Notes: generated from the sequence alone by a model not told the origin. DNA of 64,000 bases from Palsa-504 sp963819785 (GCA_963819785.1 CAWFXW010000014.1:186001-250000), one strand, 5' to 3'. Shown: positions 1-9,269, numbered from the stretch's first letter. Numbers and translations are program-made.

Positions 1-153
1 TGATCTCCGTTGATTCGCGTCATCTGCCACTCCAGGCTAGGCAGCCTACTGATCTTGAATGACGGAACAGCCTTGCTAATCGGCGGACCTGGTAACCCTA
101 GCGGATCATCCGGCCCGGTCGGGCCATGGCGCCGACCCGGTAGGCTCGCCCGG

Positions 154-1926
154 GTGGGCACGTCCAGTGCCGCCCAGGCCATCCTCAAGCAGTCCGCTCC
201 CGAGCGGTCCGCGAACAAGCCCGCGCCTCGCTGGGCAGATGCCGCCGCCGTGGCGTTGTTCCTCGTGCTGGCCTGCTGGGTCACCTCCGGGCTTTGGATT
301 CACCGCGGCTCGCTCGCTCTGGTGAACGGCGCTTCCGACGTTCACTTCTTCGAGTGGGCGCTGATCCACGCGACCCGGATCTTCACGCACGGCGAGAATC
401 CGCTCTTCACCTCCCAGATGAACGCGCCCGACGGCGTGAACCTGATGGCCAACACCGGACTGCTCGGCCTGACCGTGCCGCTGGTCCCGGTGACCATCCT
501 GTTCGGCCCCGCCGTGGCGTTCACGGTCATGCTCACCGGCGGCCTGACCGCCACCGCGTGGGCCTGGTACCACGTGCTCTGCCGGCACGTCGTCGGCTCC
601 TGGCCGGCGGCGATGGCCGGGGGGCTGTTCGCCGGCTTCGCACCCGGCATGGTCAACCACGTAAACGGCCACCCGGACCTGGTCGCCCAGTTCCTGATCC
701 CGTTCATCGTCTGGCGGGCCGTCTCACTGCGTCGTGTGCGGGACGGCGTGGTGCTCGGGTTGCTGGTCACCTGGCAGGTCTTCCTCAACGAGGAATTGCT
801 GTTCCAAACCGGGCTGGCGGTCACGATCTTCGTGGTGGTGTACGCGATGTTCCGCCCGGCCGAGGTACGGGCGCGGGTCAGGCCGTTCCTGGCCGGGCTG
901 TGGCCAGCCTTGCTCATCGCCGGCGGCCTGCTGGCCTACCCGCTGTGGTTCCAGTTCTTCGGCCCGCAAAGCTACCGTGGCTTGCCCGGCCTGGTGCTCG
1001 GGTACGGCACCGACCTGCGGGCCTTCACGGCGTTTGCCCAGTCCTCGCTGGTCCGGCACGGAGCCTCACACAGCAGCTACGGCGGGCCGCCGGAGGAGAA
1101 CACCTTCTTCGGCGCCCCGCTGCTCATCGCCGCCGGGTTGATCGTGATCTGGCTGTGGCGGCGGCAGGTGGCGGTGCGGGCGCTGACCGCCGTGGCGCTG
1201 GTCTTCGCCGCGCTGTCCCTGGGCCGGACGGTCAAGGTCGGCGACCGCACCGTGCTCCAGCACGGCCCGATGACCCTGCTGGATCACCTCCAGCTGTTCG
1301 ACAGCGTGGTGCCCACCCGGTTCGGCCTCGCCCTGATCCCGATCATCGCCATCCTGCTCGCGTTCTCGGTCCGGGCCGCGGCATCCGCGCCGCTGGCCTG
1401 GATCCGGTACGGCTGGATGCTGGTACTGGCCGCGGTGCTGCTGCCGATCGCGCCCACGCCGGTGCTGGCCGAGCCCGCCGTACCGGTGCCCGGGTTCTTC
1501 ACCAGCGGGCAGTGGCGCCAGTACGTGCAGGGTGACCAGTCGGTATTCGCCGTGGACTCCGTCTTCTGGATCGGTTCGTTCACCACCATGGACTGGGACA
1601 ACGCGACCGGGCAGGACTACCGGATGGTCGGCGGCTACTTCCTCGGGCCGTTCCCTGGCGGGTCGGGGAACTACGGCCCTCCGTTCCGCCCGACCGCCCA
1701 GCTGCTCTTCAACATCGGGGTCTACGACACGCACAGCCGGATCACCGCTGCCCAGCGGGCCGCCTTCCGGGCCGACGTGCGGTACTGGCGTGCCGCCATC
1801 GTGGTCCTCAGCCCGCGAGCACCGCATTATGACCAGCTGCGCAAGGCCCTCAGCCAGCTGACCGGGGAGCGGGCCCGGCAGGTTCCCGGCGCTGTCCTGT
1901 GGGACGTCCGGAGCCTGTCCGGCTGA
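154..1926 (+). CDS. Polytopic membrane protein, GT-C-like architecture
   Basis: About 590 residues with roughly nine to ten hydrophobic segments, beginning with one near residue 30 and followed by a loop carrying Ser-Asp-Val-His, then a run of membrane helices to about residue 440. The last ~130 residues are hydrophilic and Trp/Tyr-rich, probably extracytoplasmic. An acidic residue in the first outer loop followed by many helices is typical of GT-C-fold glycosyltransferases, but I cannot identify a substrate or family, so this is a structural resemblance only. The frame is open from position 10; the GTG at 154 is preferred because the sequence before it is not membrane-like, but no convincing ribosome binding site settles the start. 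Monocistronic; the next gene is on the opposite strand. Confidence 0.6.
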   Translation: MGTSSAAQAILKQSAPERSANKPAPRWADAAAVALFLVLACWVTSGLWIHRGSLALVNGASDVHFFEWALIHATRIFTHGENPLFTSQMNAPDGVNLMANTGLLGLTVPLVPVTILFGPAVAFTVMLTGGLTATAWAWYHVLCRHVVGSWPAAMAGGLFAGFAPGMVNHVNGHPDLVAQFLIPFIVWRAVSLRRVRDGVVLGLLVTWQVFLNEELLFQTGLAVTIFVVVYAMFRPAEVRARVRPFLAGLWPALLIAGGLLAYPLWFQFFGPQSYRGLPGLVLGYGTDLRAFTAFAQSSLVRHGASHSSYGGPPEENTFFGAPLLIAAGLIVIWLWRRQVAVRALTAVALVFAALSLGRTVKVGDRTVLQHGPMTLLDHLQLFDSVVPTRFGLALIPIIAILLAFSVRAAASAPLAWIRYGWMLVLAAVLLPIAPTPVLAEPAVPVPGFFTSGQWRQYVQGDQSVFAVDSVFWIGSFTTMDWDNATGQDYRMVGGYFLGPFPGGSGNYGPPFRPTAQLLFNIGVYDTHSRITAAQRAAFRADVRYWRAAIVVLSPRAPHYDQLRKALSQLTGERARQVPGAVLWDVRSLSG

Positions 1927-2098
1927 ACCAGCGGGATCGGTCAGCGCGTGCGGCGGCGGCCACGGTGATCGCGCACCAGGTGGCGAGCTGGGCTATCACC
2001 GGGTAGACATGCCCCAGATGAACGCCGCCACGTCGCCGCCCCCGCGGTAGGTTCCGGCTTCCCGCCACACGCGGGCGACACCCACGATCACCCGGCCG

Positions 2099-3346
2099 TC
2101 ACGAGGCGGGGAGGCGACCGGCCAGGACCTGCACGGCGTGCGCCGTCCAGGCCGAGGGCCGGGGCCGGGCGCCGTCCGCCAGCCCGTTCCAGTAGATCGA
2201 CCAGGTGCCCGCCACCACGCGCCGGACGACCGGGGCGGTGAGCAGGCGCGTGGCCGCCGATGTGGTCCTCGGCCTGCGCAGCAGCATCGCCTGCAGGGCC
2301 GACGCGCCGGCCATGTACTGTCCGAACGCCGCCTCGATCGCCTCGGCGTAGACCAGGCCCGCCCGGGCCGGGCCGCCGAGCGCCGCTTCGGCGGCCAGCC
2401 TGGCGCTGACCATCGCCGGGCCGATGCCCTCGCCCTGCAGGGGGTTGATCAGGCCGGCGGCGTCCCCGGCCAGCAGCACGTTCCCGGCGGCGGGCGGGGT
2501 GCCGGTGCCGCCCATGCGCAGCCATCCGCCCATCACCGGCCCGGGCCGCGCGTCCCCGCTCAAGTCGCCATGACGGCCGAGCATCGCCATCAGCCGGGCC
2601 AGGTCAGCGCGCAGTGGCGCCTGTCTGCGGCTGTTTCCCAGGCCGACCCCGATGCCCACGTTCGCCTGGCCGTTCTCGCCGGGGAACAGCCAGCCGTATC
2701 CGGGATAGATACGCCACGGGCTGGCGTCGAGCAGGACCAGGAGCGGCAGCGGAACCTCCGCCGGAACGTAGGCACGGATCGCGAACCCCCACAGCGCCCG
2801 CTCCGGCTCGAGCATCCCGGCCAGCCGGGCGACCGGGCTCAGCGCTCCGTCCGCGGCGATGATCACGTCCCCGGCCAGGCGCTGCCCGTCGCCGGAGATG
2901 ACCGCGTCCACTCTGCCGTTACCGTCGGCCTCGACCGCGGTGATCCGGGCTCGCACCGGGACCGCGCCGGCCTGCACCGCGGCCTCGCGTAGCGCGTGGT
3001 CCAAGGCGAGCCGCGGCACGATGATCCCGTGGCCGGGGTAGGCACGCCCGGCAAAGGCGGGCAGCCTGCTCCTACGGCCGGAAGGGCCGACCGCGAGCAG
3101 GTCAGAGCCTTGACCGGCGTCCGGGACCCGCAGTCCGAGATCCGCCAGGACCTGCACCCCGCGGGGCCCCACCAGGTCCCCGCACGCCTTGTCGCGCGGA
3201 AAGGCGGCCTTGTCGGCCAGCGCCACCCGCGCCCCAGACCGGGCCAGCACCAGCGCGGCGACGCTCCCGGCCGGCCCCGCACCGACCACCACCACGTCGA
3301 ACCGCTGGCTCACCGATGACACCGAACCCACCTTCACCATAACCAC
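2099..3346 (-). CDS. Geranylgeranyl reductase family FAD-dependent oxidoreductase
   Basis: An approximately 415-residue flavoprotein. The N-terminal dinucleotide-binding motif GAGPAG follows a hydrophobic strand (VVVVGAGPAG, about residues 19-28). A Cys-Gly-Asp (ACGD) motif occurs about 30 residues later, as in the geranylgeranyl reductase/ChlP family, and the second FAD motif LLAGDAAGLINP is near residue 285. Family members reduce isoprenoid double bonds of lipids or quinones, or act as halogenase-like flavoenzymes. Length fits the family. The start is uncertain: GTG 3346, ATG 3340 and GTG 3313 are all in frame; the last (VSQRFDVV) starts just before the FAD motif. No isoprenoid gene is adjacent, so the substrate is open. 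Confidence 0.75.
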   Translation of the reverse strand: MVMVKVGSVSSVSQRFDVVVVGAGPAGSVAALVLARSGARVALADKAAFPRDKACGDLVGPRGVQVLADLGLRVPDAGQGSDLLAVGPSGRRSRLPAFAGRAYPGHGIIVPRLALDHALREAAVQAGAVPVRARITAVEADGNGRVDAVISGDGQRLAGDVIIAADGALSPVARLAGMLEPERALWGFAIRAYVPAEVPLPLLVLLDASPWRIYPGYGWLFPGENGQANVGIGVGLGNSRRQAPLRADLARLMAMLGRHGDLSGDARPGPVMGGWLRMGGTGTPPAAGNVLLAGDAAGLINPLQGEGIGPAMVSARLAAEAALGGPARAGLVYAEAIEAAFGQYMAGASALQAMLLRRPRTTSAATRLLTAPVVRRVVAGTWSIYWNGLADGARPRPSAWTAHAVQVLAGRLPAS

Positions 3347-3462
3347 TGCCGATCAACCTCTTGCCCGAAGAGTAAGCGGCCCAGGGTGGTTTCCTGCTCC
3401 ATCCGCGACAGCTTCTCGGGATTGCGCACCGCGTACAGCCCGGTGATGAGGCCGTTGTCAAC
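3334..3462 (-). pseudogene. 3' remnant of an ECF sigma factor (SigJ/SnoaL-type)
   Basis: Reading the minus strand from 3462 gives VDNGLITGLYAVRNPEKL and continues about 25 codons to a TGA at 3334-3336. This is the characteristic end of ECF sigma factors with a C-terminal SnoaL-like domain (G-x-I-x-x-x-Y-x-V-R-N-P-x-K-L). Nothing resembling sigma regions 2 or 4 lies upstream; homology stops at a perfect hairpin (3464-3492). The tail overlaps the first codons of the flavoprotein gene. Interpreted as a deletion relic; family assignment is from the tail motif only. Confidence 0.5.
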
Positions 3463-3463
3463 A

Positions 3464-3492
3464 CGTGGTGGCCCGTGCCCGCGGCCACCACG
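3464..3492. terminator. Perfect 10-bp inverted repeat, hairpin
   Basis: CGTGGTGGCC (3464-3473) pairs with GGCCACCACG (3483-3492) across a 9-base loop. There is no T tract, as is common for actinobacterial hairpin terminators. It sits at the break point of the sigma-factor remnant, so it may be a terminator or a rearrangement junction. Confidence 0.4.
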
Positions 3493-3700
3493 TCATTTGC
3501 CAGGCGGCATTTATCCGAGCCCATCCATCGTGCCACCTCAGGCCGGAAATTGTCGCTTTTGATTACCTGCGCTTAGAGCCTTCGCCCTAGTGAGGAAATG
3601 CCGGTTTCTGGTTATCGAACCGTCCGGTCCGGCCACTCGTATCCCCTAGCGGAATGAGAGGATCGACACATCACAAGCCGGATTACGAAGGGAGCGGGTC

Positions 3701-4132
3701 ATGCGTGCTGGTTTGCGTGCGGTTGTGCTGGGCCTGGCGTCAGCGGCGCTGCTAGCGGGGTCCTTGTGGGGTACGTCGTCGGCGTCCGCCGCGTCACGGC
3801 CTGTCCCCAACATGGGGGTCGTGTTCGAGGCGCAGCATATCCACGGCGTCCGGGGCCTGGTGCTCGTCGCGGGCCGGGGCCTGGTGGTGTACACGTTCAC
3901 CGGTGACACGCGGGGCAAGCCGGGCACCTGCACCGGATCGTGCGCAGCCCTCTGGCCGCGGGTCCGGGGGATCGCGATCGTGGCACACGGGGTCAAGATT
4001 CGCGGGAAGTTCGGCCAGATTCATGGCCAGATCACGTTCAACGGCTGGCCGCTGTACCTGTTCACCGGCGAGAGGTCACATCAGAATCATGCCGACGGCG
4101 CGTTCAAGCTCGTCGGGGTCCGCACCCGGTAG
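3701..4132 (+). CDS. Secreted protein with COG4315-type repeats
   Basis: A 143-residue product with a clear signal peptide (Met-Arg start, about 20 hydrophobic residues, Ala-Ser-Ala-Ala region near residue 30). Two copies of the secreted-repeat signature follow: VVYTFTGDTRGKPGTCTGSC with CAALWP, and WPLYLFTGERSHQNHADGAF. The family (COG4315, Yx(F/W/Y)xxD lipoproteins) is exported and of unknown function; a link to redox or haem has been suggested for some members but is not visible here. A ribosome binding site (gaagggagcg) precedes ATG 3701. It ends just before a strong hairpin terminator, so it is probably monocistronic. Confidence 0.75.
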   Translation: MRAGLRAVVLGLASAALLAGSLWGTSSASAASRPVPNMGVVFEAQHIHGVRGLVLVAGRGLVVYTFTGDTRGKPGTCTGSCAALWPRVRGIAIVAHGVKIRGKFGQIHGQITFNGWPLYLFTGERSHQNHADGAFKLVGVRTR

Positions 4133-4147
4133 CAGGCCTTGTAAAAG

Positions 4148-4190
4148 CAGGAACGCGGTCCCGGGGATGGATCCCGGGACCGCGTTCCTG
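4148..4190 (+). terminator. Strong hairpin terminator after the secreted-repeat gene
   Basis: CAGGAACGCGGTCCCGGG (4148-4165) is perfectly complementary to 4173-4190, an 18-bp stem with a 7-base loop (GATGGAT), 15 bases after the stop codon. No U tract follows. Very stable and correctly placed for Rho-independent termination. Confidence 0.8.
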
Positions 4191-4346
4191 TATGTCAGGA
4201 TCGGCGTGACGGCCGAGCAACTGCACGGGGCCGAGCGCGCGCGGGCGTGGCAGCAGATCGCCGCGGCCGCGCCCCGCTTCGCGCAATACCAGCGCAAGAC
4301 CGACCGTGAACTGCCGGTCATCCGCCTGGTACCCCGATCTGGCTGA
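4191..4346 (+). pseudogene. 3' remnant of a deazaflavin (F420)-dependent nitroreductase
   Basis: The open frame ending with TGA 4344-4346 reads RARAWQQIAAAAPRFAQYQ, then K-T-D-R-E-L-P-V-I-R-L. This matches the conserved C-terminus of Ddn/DUF385 F420H2-dependent nitroreductases (W-x-x-x-x-x-x-P-x-F-x-x-Y-Q-x-K-T-x-R-x-I-P-V-I-x-L). Only about 50 residues remain; the frame upstream belongs to the terminator and the secreted-repeat gene. It has no start or ribosome binding site of its own, so it is a relic left by deletion. Confidence 0.55.
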
Positions 4347-4530
4347 GCCAGTAACGCGCCACGCCCGCCCGGGTCCGTACCGGCGTATGGCATGATCGGG
4401 CCTCAGATCAGCTGAAGCGGGTCCGCGCTTGGTCCAAATGGTCCCGGGGCACCCGGGACATCTGCCCCATGACAGAGGGACCGAAAGGGCCGATTGTAGG
4501 AACGTGGGTCTGGGCCTTGAGGAAAGGACC

Positions 4531-6579
4531 GTGCTGGCGTCACCAGCCCGGCGGCTGACGCTAGCCGGGCTGGCATGGGCTGCTGCCCTGATCGCGACCA
4601 TCTTGTCCAGCGCGATTGTGGTATTGGCCGCCCTGGGCCGCGATCTGGACGTGTATCCGGTGCCGATAGCCCTTGGCTTCGCCTGGATGGGGTGCGTGGT
4701 GCTGGCCCGGCGGCCCAGTCATCCGATGGGCCCGCTGCTATGCCTGATCGGCCTCGCTAATGCGCTCTCCGGCGCCGCCTTCGCGTATGCGCGCTATACG
4801 CTGGTCCATTCCCCGGGCTCGCTTCCGTTCGCCAGGCAGATGCTCTGGGCGAACACCTGGCTATCCGCGCCGGCCCTCAGCTTGACCGGCCTGGTCCTGC
4901 CGCTGGTCTTCCCCGAAGGCAGGCTGCTGTCGCCGCGGTGGCGGCCGGCGCTGTGGGCGGCGCTGGCCTTCATCCCGCTCTGGGTGGCCGGCTACGCCTT
5001 CATGCCGCAGAGCATGGGCAGTTATTTCCATAACCTGCCCGATCCTTATATCTACACCCGGTTTGATGGCTGGTTCGAGGCGGCGCGGGTCCTGGCCGTG
5101 GCGTGCGGGCTCGCGGCGGGTATCGCCGCGGCGGCGAGCGTGGTGGTGCGGTGGCGCCGGGCGGACCGGCAGGGACGCCAGCAGCTCAAGTGGTACCTGG
5201 CCGTGCTGCCCATTTCCGGGGTGTCGCTGCTGGCTGGCTTTTTCGACCCGGGCGGAGCGATAAACGTCGGACTGGGAGTGCTGGCCGGCACCTTGACGCC
5301 GGTCGCGATCTGCATCGCGGTCCTGCGGTACCGGCTGTACGAGATCGACGTCTTGCTGAGCCGGGCCGTGCTGTACGCCCTGCTGACCGCCGGAGTGGCC
5401 GCGGGTTATGTGGGTGTGGTGGCGGTGGCCCGCGTGGTGTTCGGAGTGAACGACCGCAGTCTGGTCGTGCAGGTGATCGCCACGGCGGTAGCGGCCGCCG
5501 CGCTGTTCCCGCTGCGAGACAGGGTGCAGCGCCGGGTGGACCGGCTGTTCTACGGCGACCGTGGCGTCCCCTACGAGGCGCTGGCCAGGCTCGGCCGTCG
5601 CGTCGAGGAATCGGCCGACACCGAATCGGCGCTGAATTCCGTGGTCAAGACCATCGCGGACAGCCTGCGGCTGCCCTACGTGGCCCTTGAGCTGCGGATC
5701 GGCGATGGATGGCGGCAAGCGGCCGCGTACGGCCGCGGCCTCCCGTCCGAGGTGACCGCATTCCCGCTCATCTCCCAGAAGGAAACCGTCGGCCGGCTCG
5801 TGGTGGGCACGCGGTCACGGGGGGAGCGGCTCGGCCCTGACGACGAGCGACTGCTGGCCGATCTCGCCCGGCAGGCGGGACCGGCCACCCATGCGGTGGC
5901 CCTCCGCCAGGCGCTCGAAGCATCCCGGGCGGGCCTGGTCACCGCGCAGGAAGAGGAACGCCGCCGGCTGCGACGCGACCTGCACGACGGCCTGGGTCCG
6001 ACGCTGGCCGGCCTGACGCTGGGTCTTGACACCGCGCGGGCCCGTTCGGCCGGGCAGCCGGAACTGCAGGAGTTGCTGGGCAGGCTCAAGGCCGAGACCC
6101 AGCGGGCCGTGACCGACGTGCGCCGCATCGTCTACGGGCTACGGCCCCCGACCCTCGACGAGTTCGGCCTGGCCGGGTCGCTCCGCGAGGAGGTGGCGCG
6201 ACTTCGCCACGAGGTGCCTGCGCTCACCGTCACCCTGGACGCGTCCGACGAGGACCTGGCCGAGCTCCCCGCGGCCGTCGAAGTTGCCTGCTACCGGATC
6301 GTGACCGAGGCGCTGACCAACGTCACCAAACACGCGCACGCCACCCGATGCTCGGTGCGGATCCACCTGAACCACGGTCTGGACGTGGAGGTGAGCGACG
6401 ACGGCGTGGGCCTGCCCGAAGGCTGGCGGACCGGAGTCGGCATCGCGTCGATGCGCGAGCGCGTCACCGAACTCGGCGGGAAACTCGCGATCGAACCGTG
6501 CCTGCCGCACGGGACCAGTATCACCGCCCACCTGCCCGCCCAGGAGACTGCCCGTCTGCCCGCCCAGGAGCAACCATGA
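4531..6579 (+). CDS. NarL-family sensor histidine kinase with membrane and GAF-like domains
   Basis: About 682 residues. The N-terminal ~320 residues form some eight membrane helices. A GAF-like region (about 350-450) is followed by a short coiled segment and the HisKA_3 phosphoacceptor motif (EEERRRLRRDLHDGLGPTLA, the His near residue 500). A HATPase_c domain with TEALTNVTKHAHA (N box), DDGVGLP and GVGIASMRERV (G boxes) completes it. It would autophosphorylate and pass phosphate to the response regulator, whose ATG overlaps its TGA by four bases. The frame is open from 4429, but GTG 4531 has a good ribosome binding site (GAGGAAAGG, 4519-4526), which decides the start. The signal sensed is unknown. 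Confidence 0.85.
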   Translation: MLASPARRLTLAGLAWAAALIATILSSAIVVLAALGRDLDVYPVPIALGFAWMGCVVLARRPSHPMGPLLCLIGLANALSGAAFAYARYTLVHSPGSLPFARQMLWANTWLSAPALSLTGLVLPLVFPEGRLLSPRWRPALWAALAFIPLWVAGYAFMPQSMGSYFHNLPDPYIYTRFDGWFEAARVLAVACGLAAGIAAAASVVVRWRRADRQGRQQLKWYLAVLPISGVSLLAGFFDPGGAINVGLGVLAGTLTPVAICIAVLRYRLYEIDVLLSRAVLYALLTAGVAAGYVGVVAVARVVFGVNDRSLVVQVIATAVAAAALFPLRDRVQRRVDRLFYGDRGVPYEALARLGRRVEESADTESALNSVVKTIADSLRLPYVALELRIGDGWRQAAAYGRGLPSEVTAFPLISQKETVGRLVVGTRSRGERLGPDDERLLADLARQAGPATHAVALRQALEASRAGLVTAQEEERRRLRRDLHDGLGPTLAGLTLGLDTARARSAGQPELQELLGRLKAETQRAVTDVRRIVYGLRPPTLDEFGLAGSLREEVARLRHEVPALTVTLDASDEDLAELPAAVEVACYRIVTEALTNVTKHAHATRCSVRIHLNHGLDVEVSDDGVGLPEGWRTGVGIASMRERVTELGGKLAIEPCLPHGTSITAHLPAQETARLPAQEQP

Positions 6580-7236
6580 CCGAGACAATCCGGGTCCTGA
6601 TCGCCGATGATCACCCGCTGTTCCGCGACGGCCTGACCGCCCTGCTGACCGACGGGCCCGACACCGAACTGGCGGGAGCGGCGACCAGCGGCACCGAAGC
6701 GGTAGACCTGGCCCGGGAAACCCAGCCGGAACGTCGTCGTGATGGACCTGCACATGCCGGGACTGAACGGCATCGAGGCCACCCGCCGCATCGTGGCCGA
6801 CAGCCCGCACATCACGGTCCTGGTGCTGACCATGTTCGACGACGACGACTCGATCTTCGCCGCGCTCCGGGCGGGCGCCCGCGGATACCTGCTCAAGGGC
6901 GCCGACCAGGAACAGATCCGCGCCGCCATCCGGGCCGCAGCCAACGGCGAGATCATCTTCGGGACGCAGCTGGCCGCCCGTGTGCTCGCCTACTTCACCA
7001 CCAGTGCCTCAGCCCCGCCGCCGGTGTTCCCGCAGCTGACCGACCGGGAGCGCGAAGTGCTTGATCTGGTCGCCCAGGGCCGGGCCAACCCGGCGATCGC
7101 CGCCAAGCTGGGGCTGAGCCAGAAGACGGTCCGCAATCACGTGTCGAACATCCTGACCAAGCTGCAGGTCGCTGACCGGGCCCAGGCCATCGTGCAGGCC
7201 AGGGACGCCGGCCTGGGACAAAAGTCCCGGCTCTGA
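6576..7236 (+). pseudogene. NarL/FixJ response regulator, frame-disrupted
   Basis: It starts at ATG 6576 inside the kinase stop (ATGA overlap). The first part reads IRVLIADDHPLFRDGLTALL; the aspartates of the acidic pocket are present. After QP (about 6728) the reading must move +1 to continue as NVVVMDLHMPGLNG with the phosphoacceptor Asp, then the receiver Lys in GYLLKGA. The C-terminal LuxR-type helix-turn-helix LTDREREVLDLVAQGRANP follows. All receiver and HTH blocks are present and collinear, so one extra base in ccggaacgtc is the only defect. Cognate partner of the preceding kinase. Probably functional if the extra base is a sequence error. Confidence 0.75.
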
Positions 7237-7411
7237 GGGACATCGGCCCGGGCACTGTTCCGGCCGGCCACCCAATACCTCCCGGCGCATCGTGACCGCT
7301 GCCTCATGACGGCGGGACACCGGGCCGCTGAAGCTGTCATCACGGCACGAAATAAGGCCGGATTGATGGCTCGGCACTCAAGTGCCCGGTGATTGGCAGG
7401 AGAACCAGACC

Positions 7412-8077
7412 ATGGCCACTGCGACAACCATTGCCTTCCGTGAACCCGCGCGACACGACATCTCCGGGCCCGGTGATGACTCGGTGCTCCTCGATCTGGT
7501 GGCCCGCGCCAAGGCCGGCGATATGCAGGCCTGGGACGCCCTCATCGAGCGCTACGACCCGCTGGTCTGGTCGATTTGCCGCAAGCACCGGTTCGGTCAG
7601 TCAGATGCCGACGACGTCCGCCAGAGTGTCTGGCTGCGCCTGGTGGACCAGCTGGACAAGCTCCGCGAGCCGGCCGCGCTGCCCGGCTGGATCACCACCA
7701 CCACCCGGCGGGAGTGCGCGCGCGTGATTCGCGCGGCATACGGACCGCGCGCCGTGGTCTACGCGCTCGACGCCGACGGCCTTCCGGACCACCGGGCCGA
7801 GACGGCCGATCAGGAACTGCTCGAGGCCGAACGCCGGGCGGCGGTGCGCGAGGCTTTCACGTTCCTGCCCGCGGAAGGCCAGCAGCTGATCGCCATGCTC
7901 ACCGCCGACCCGCCGGTGCCCTACGTCGAGATCAGCGCCAGGCTGGGCATACCCGTCGGCAGCATCGGCCCGACCCGCAGCCGGTGCCTGGCCAAGATGC
8001 GCCGCCACCCGGCCGTTGCGGCGCTGGCCAACGCCACGTCAGGCCCGCGGCGCCCCGTCATGGCCGCGGCTAGCTGA
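7412..8077 (+). CDS. Sigma-70 family (ECF-like) RNA polymerase sigma factor
   Basis: About 221 residues. The sigma region 2 core is visible (AWDALIERYDPLVWSICRK, then DADDVRQSVWLRLV), followed by a P-G-W-I segment. A region 4 helix-turn-helix (LTADPPVPYVEISARLGIP, GSIGPTRSRCLAKMRR) contacts the -35 element. ATG 7412 is preferred to the upstream in-frame codon because AGGAG (7398-7402) lies about nine bases before it. No anti-sigma gene is adjacent; the downstream gene is a proteasome beta subunit. Target promoters cannot be read from here. Confidence 0.8.
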   Translation: MATATTIAFREPARHDISGPGDDSVLLDLVARAKAGDMQAWDALIERYDPLVWSICRKHRFGQSDADDVRQSVWLRLVDQLDKLREPAALPGWITTTTRRECARVIRAAYGPRAVVYALDADGLPDHRAETADQELLEAERRAAVREAFTFLPAEGQQLIAMLTADPPVPYVEISARLGIPVGSIGPTRSRCLAKMRRHPAVAALANATSGPRRPVMAAAS

Positions 8078-8157
8078 GCTAGAGGCCAGCGCCAACCCAC
8101 GGGGCACTAGGGTGGTCGAAGGACTAGGGCGTAGCTGGCGGGCTCGGGAGGCGCGGA

Positions 8158-8991
8158 ATGTACCTGGATGTGTGCGGCCGGCGGGTTCCGGTCCAGGCTC
8201 TGGACTCATCGTCTTTCTCGAGGTTCTTGTCGGCGCACGCTCCGCAGTTGCTGCCGGGCGGGCCGGTGCCGGGTACCCCGGAGGTGACCCTGCCGCACGC
8301 GACGACGATCGTGGCGGTGGTGTGCGATGAGGGCGTGGTGCTGGCCAGCGACAGGCGCGCCACCGCGGGGAACATGATCTCCAAACGCGACGTGGAGAAG
8401 GTGTTCCGCTGTGACGAGTTCTCCGCGATGGGTATCGCCGGCGTCCTGGCGCTGGGCCTTGAGTTCGCCCGGCTCTTCCAGGTTGAGCTGGAGCATTACG
8501 AGAAGATGGAGGGCCGGTTCCTGTCGCTGCAGGGTAAGGCCAACCGGCTGGCCGCCATGATCCGGGGCAACCTCGGTCTGGCCATGCAGGGCTTCGTGCT
8601 GGTCCCGCTCCTGGTCGGCTACGACCTGGACAGCGGTACCGGGCGGATCTTCAGCTACGATCCGGTGGGCGGCCCCGAGGAGGAACACAGGTTCTACTCG
8701 ATCGGATCAGGGTCGGTGTTCGCCCGGGGAGCGCTGAAGAAGCTCTACACCGACGGCATGGCAACCAGTACGGCCGTGCTGTGCTGCCTGCAAGCCCTGT
8801 ACGACGCGGCCGACGACGATTCGGCGACCGGCGGGCCCGATCTATACCGGCGCATCTTCCCGGTCGTGACCACGATCACCGCCGACGGGTTCAGGCGGTT
8901 GCCCGAGGCGGAGGTGGCGGAGGCCGCGGAGCGGGTCGTGGCGGGCCGCATGGTTTCGCCCGACGGCCCGGTCGCCCCGTTGCGAGACTGA
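8158..8991 (+). CDS. prcB: Proteasome beta subunit, orphan copy
   Basis: A 277-residue Ntn-hydrolase. A 48-residue propeptide ends His-Ala, followed by the mature N-terminus TTIVAVV with Thr49 as the nucleophile. Counting from that Thr, Asp17 (ASDRR) and Lys33 (VEKVF) fall exactly at the catalytic positions of bacterial 20S beta subunits, so it should be active after autocleavage. Other family blocks include GNMISKRDV, VELEHYEK and RGNLGLAMQG. In actinobacteria prcB normally lies between pup and prcA; neither these nor mpa or pafA is nearby. This is therefore a displaced or second beta subunit, possibly pairing with a PrcA encoded elsewhere. Confidence 0.9.
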   Translation: MYLDVCGRRVPVQALDSSSFSRFLSAHAPQLLPGGPVPGTPEVTLPHATTIVAVVCDEGVVLASDRRATAGNMISKRDVEKVFRCDEFSAMGIAGVLALGLEFARLFQVELEHYEKMEGRFLSLQGKANRLAAMIRGNLGLAMQGFVLVPLLVGYDLDSGTGRIFSYDPVGGPEEEHRFYSIGSGSVFARGALKKLYTDGMATSTAVLCCLQALYDAADDDSATGGPDLYRRIFPVVTTITADGFRRLPEAEVAEAAERVVAGRMVSPDGPVAPLRD

Positions 8992-9041
8992 ACCGCCCCG
9001 CTCAGCGCAGCCGGCGGCGGAGGACCGCCGCTCCGCGGGGC

Positions 9042-9269
9042 TTACAGCAGGAACGGAATGAGCATCTTCGTCCTGCTTCTGTACTCGGGGTACGCCGTGG
9101 GGAACGTGGCCGTCAGGTTCCGCTCCTCGATGACCCCGACCGCGCTCACGCCGGCCAGCCGTGACCGCCACCCGCCAGGCACGCTCTGCTTGCTGACGGC
9201 AGCGGACACGAGCCAGTAGATCCAGAACGCGATCCAGGCCCAACCGATGGCGAGCTTGAGCGCGGGCAT
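9042..9269 (-). pseudogene. Internally deleted isoprenylcysteine methyltransferase (ICMT)-like gene
   Basis: The 75-codon frame joins an N-terminal membrane segment (KLAIGWAWIAFWIYWLVSA, then a WRSRL stretch) directly to the conserved C-terminal end of ICMT/phospholipid methyltransferases (EERNLTATFPTAYPEYRSRT followed by KMLIPF). The roughly 120-150 residues between these two ends, which contain the SAM-binding RHPxY block and the other helices, are missing. The join is in frame, so a short peptide could be made, but it cannot be a methyltransferase. Best read as an in-frame deletion relic. Confidence 0.6.
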
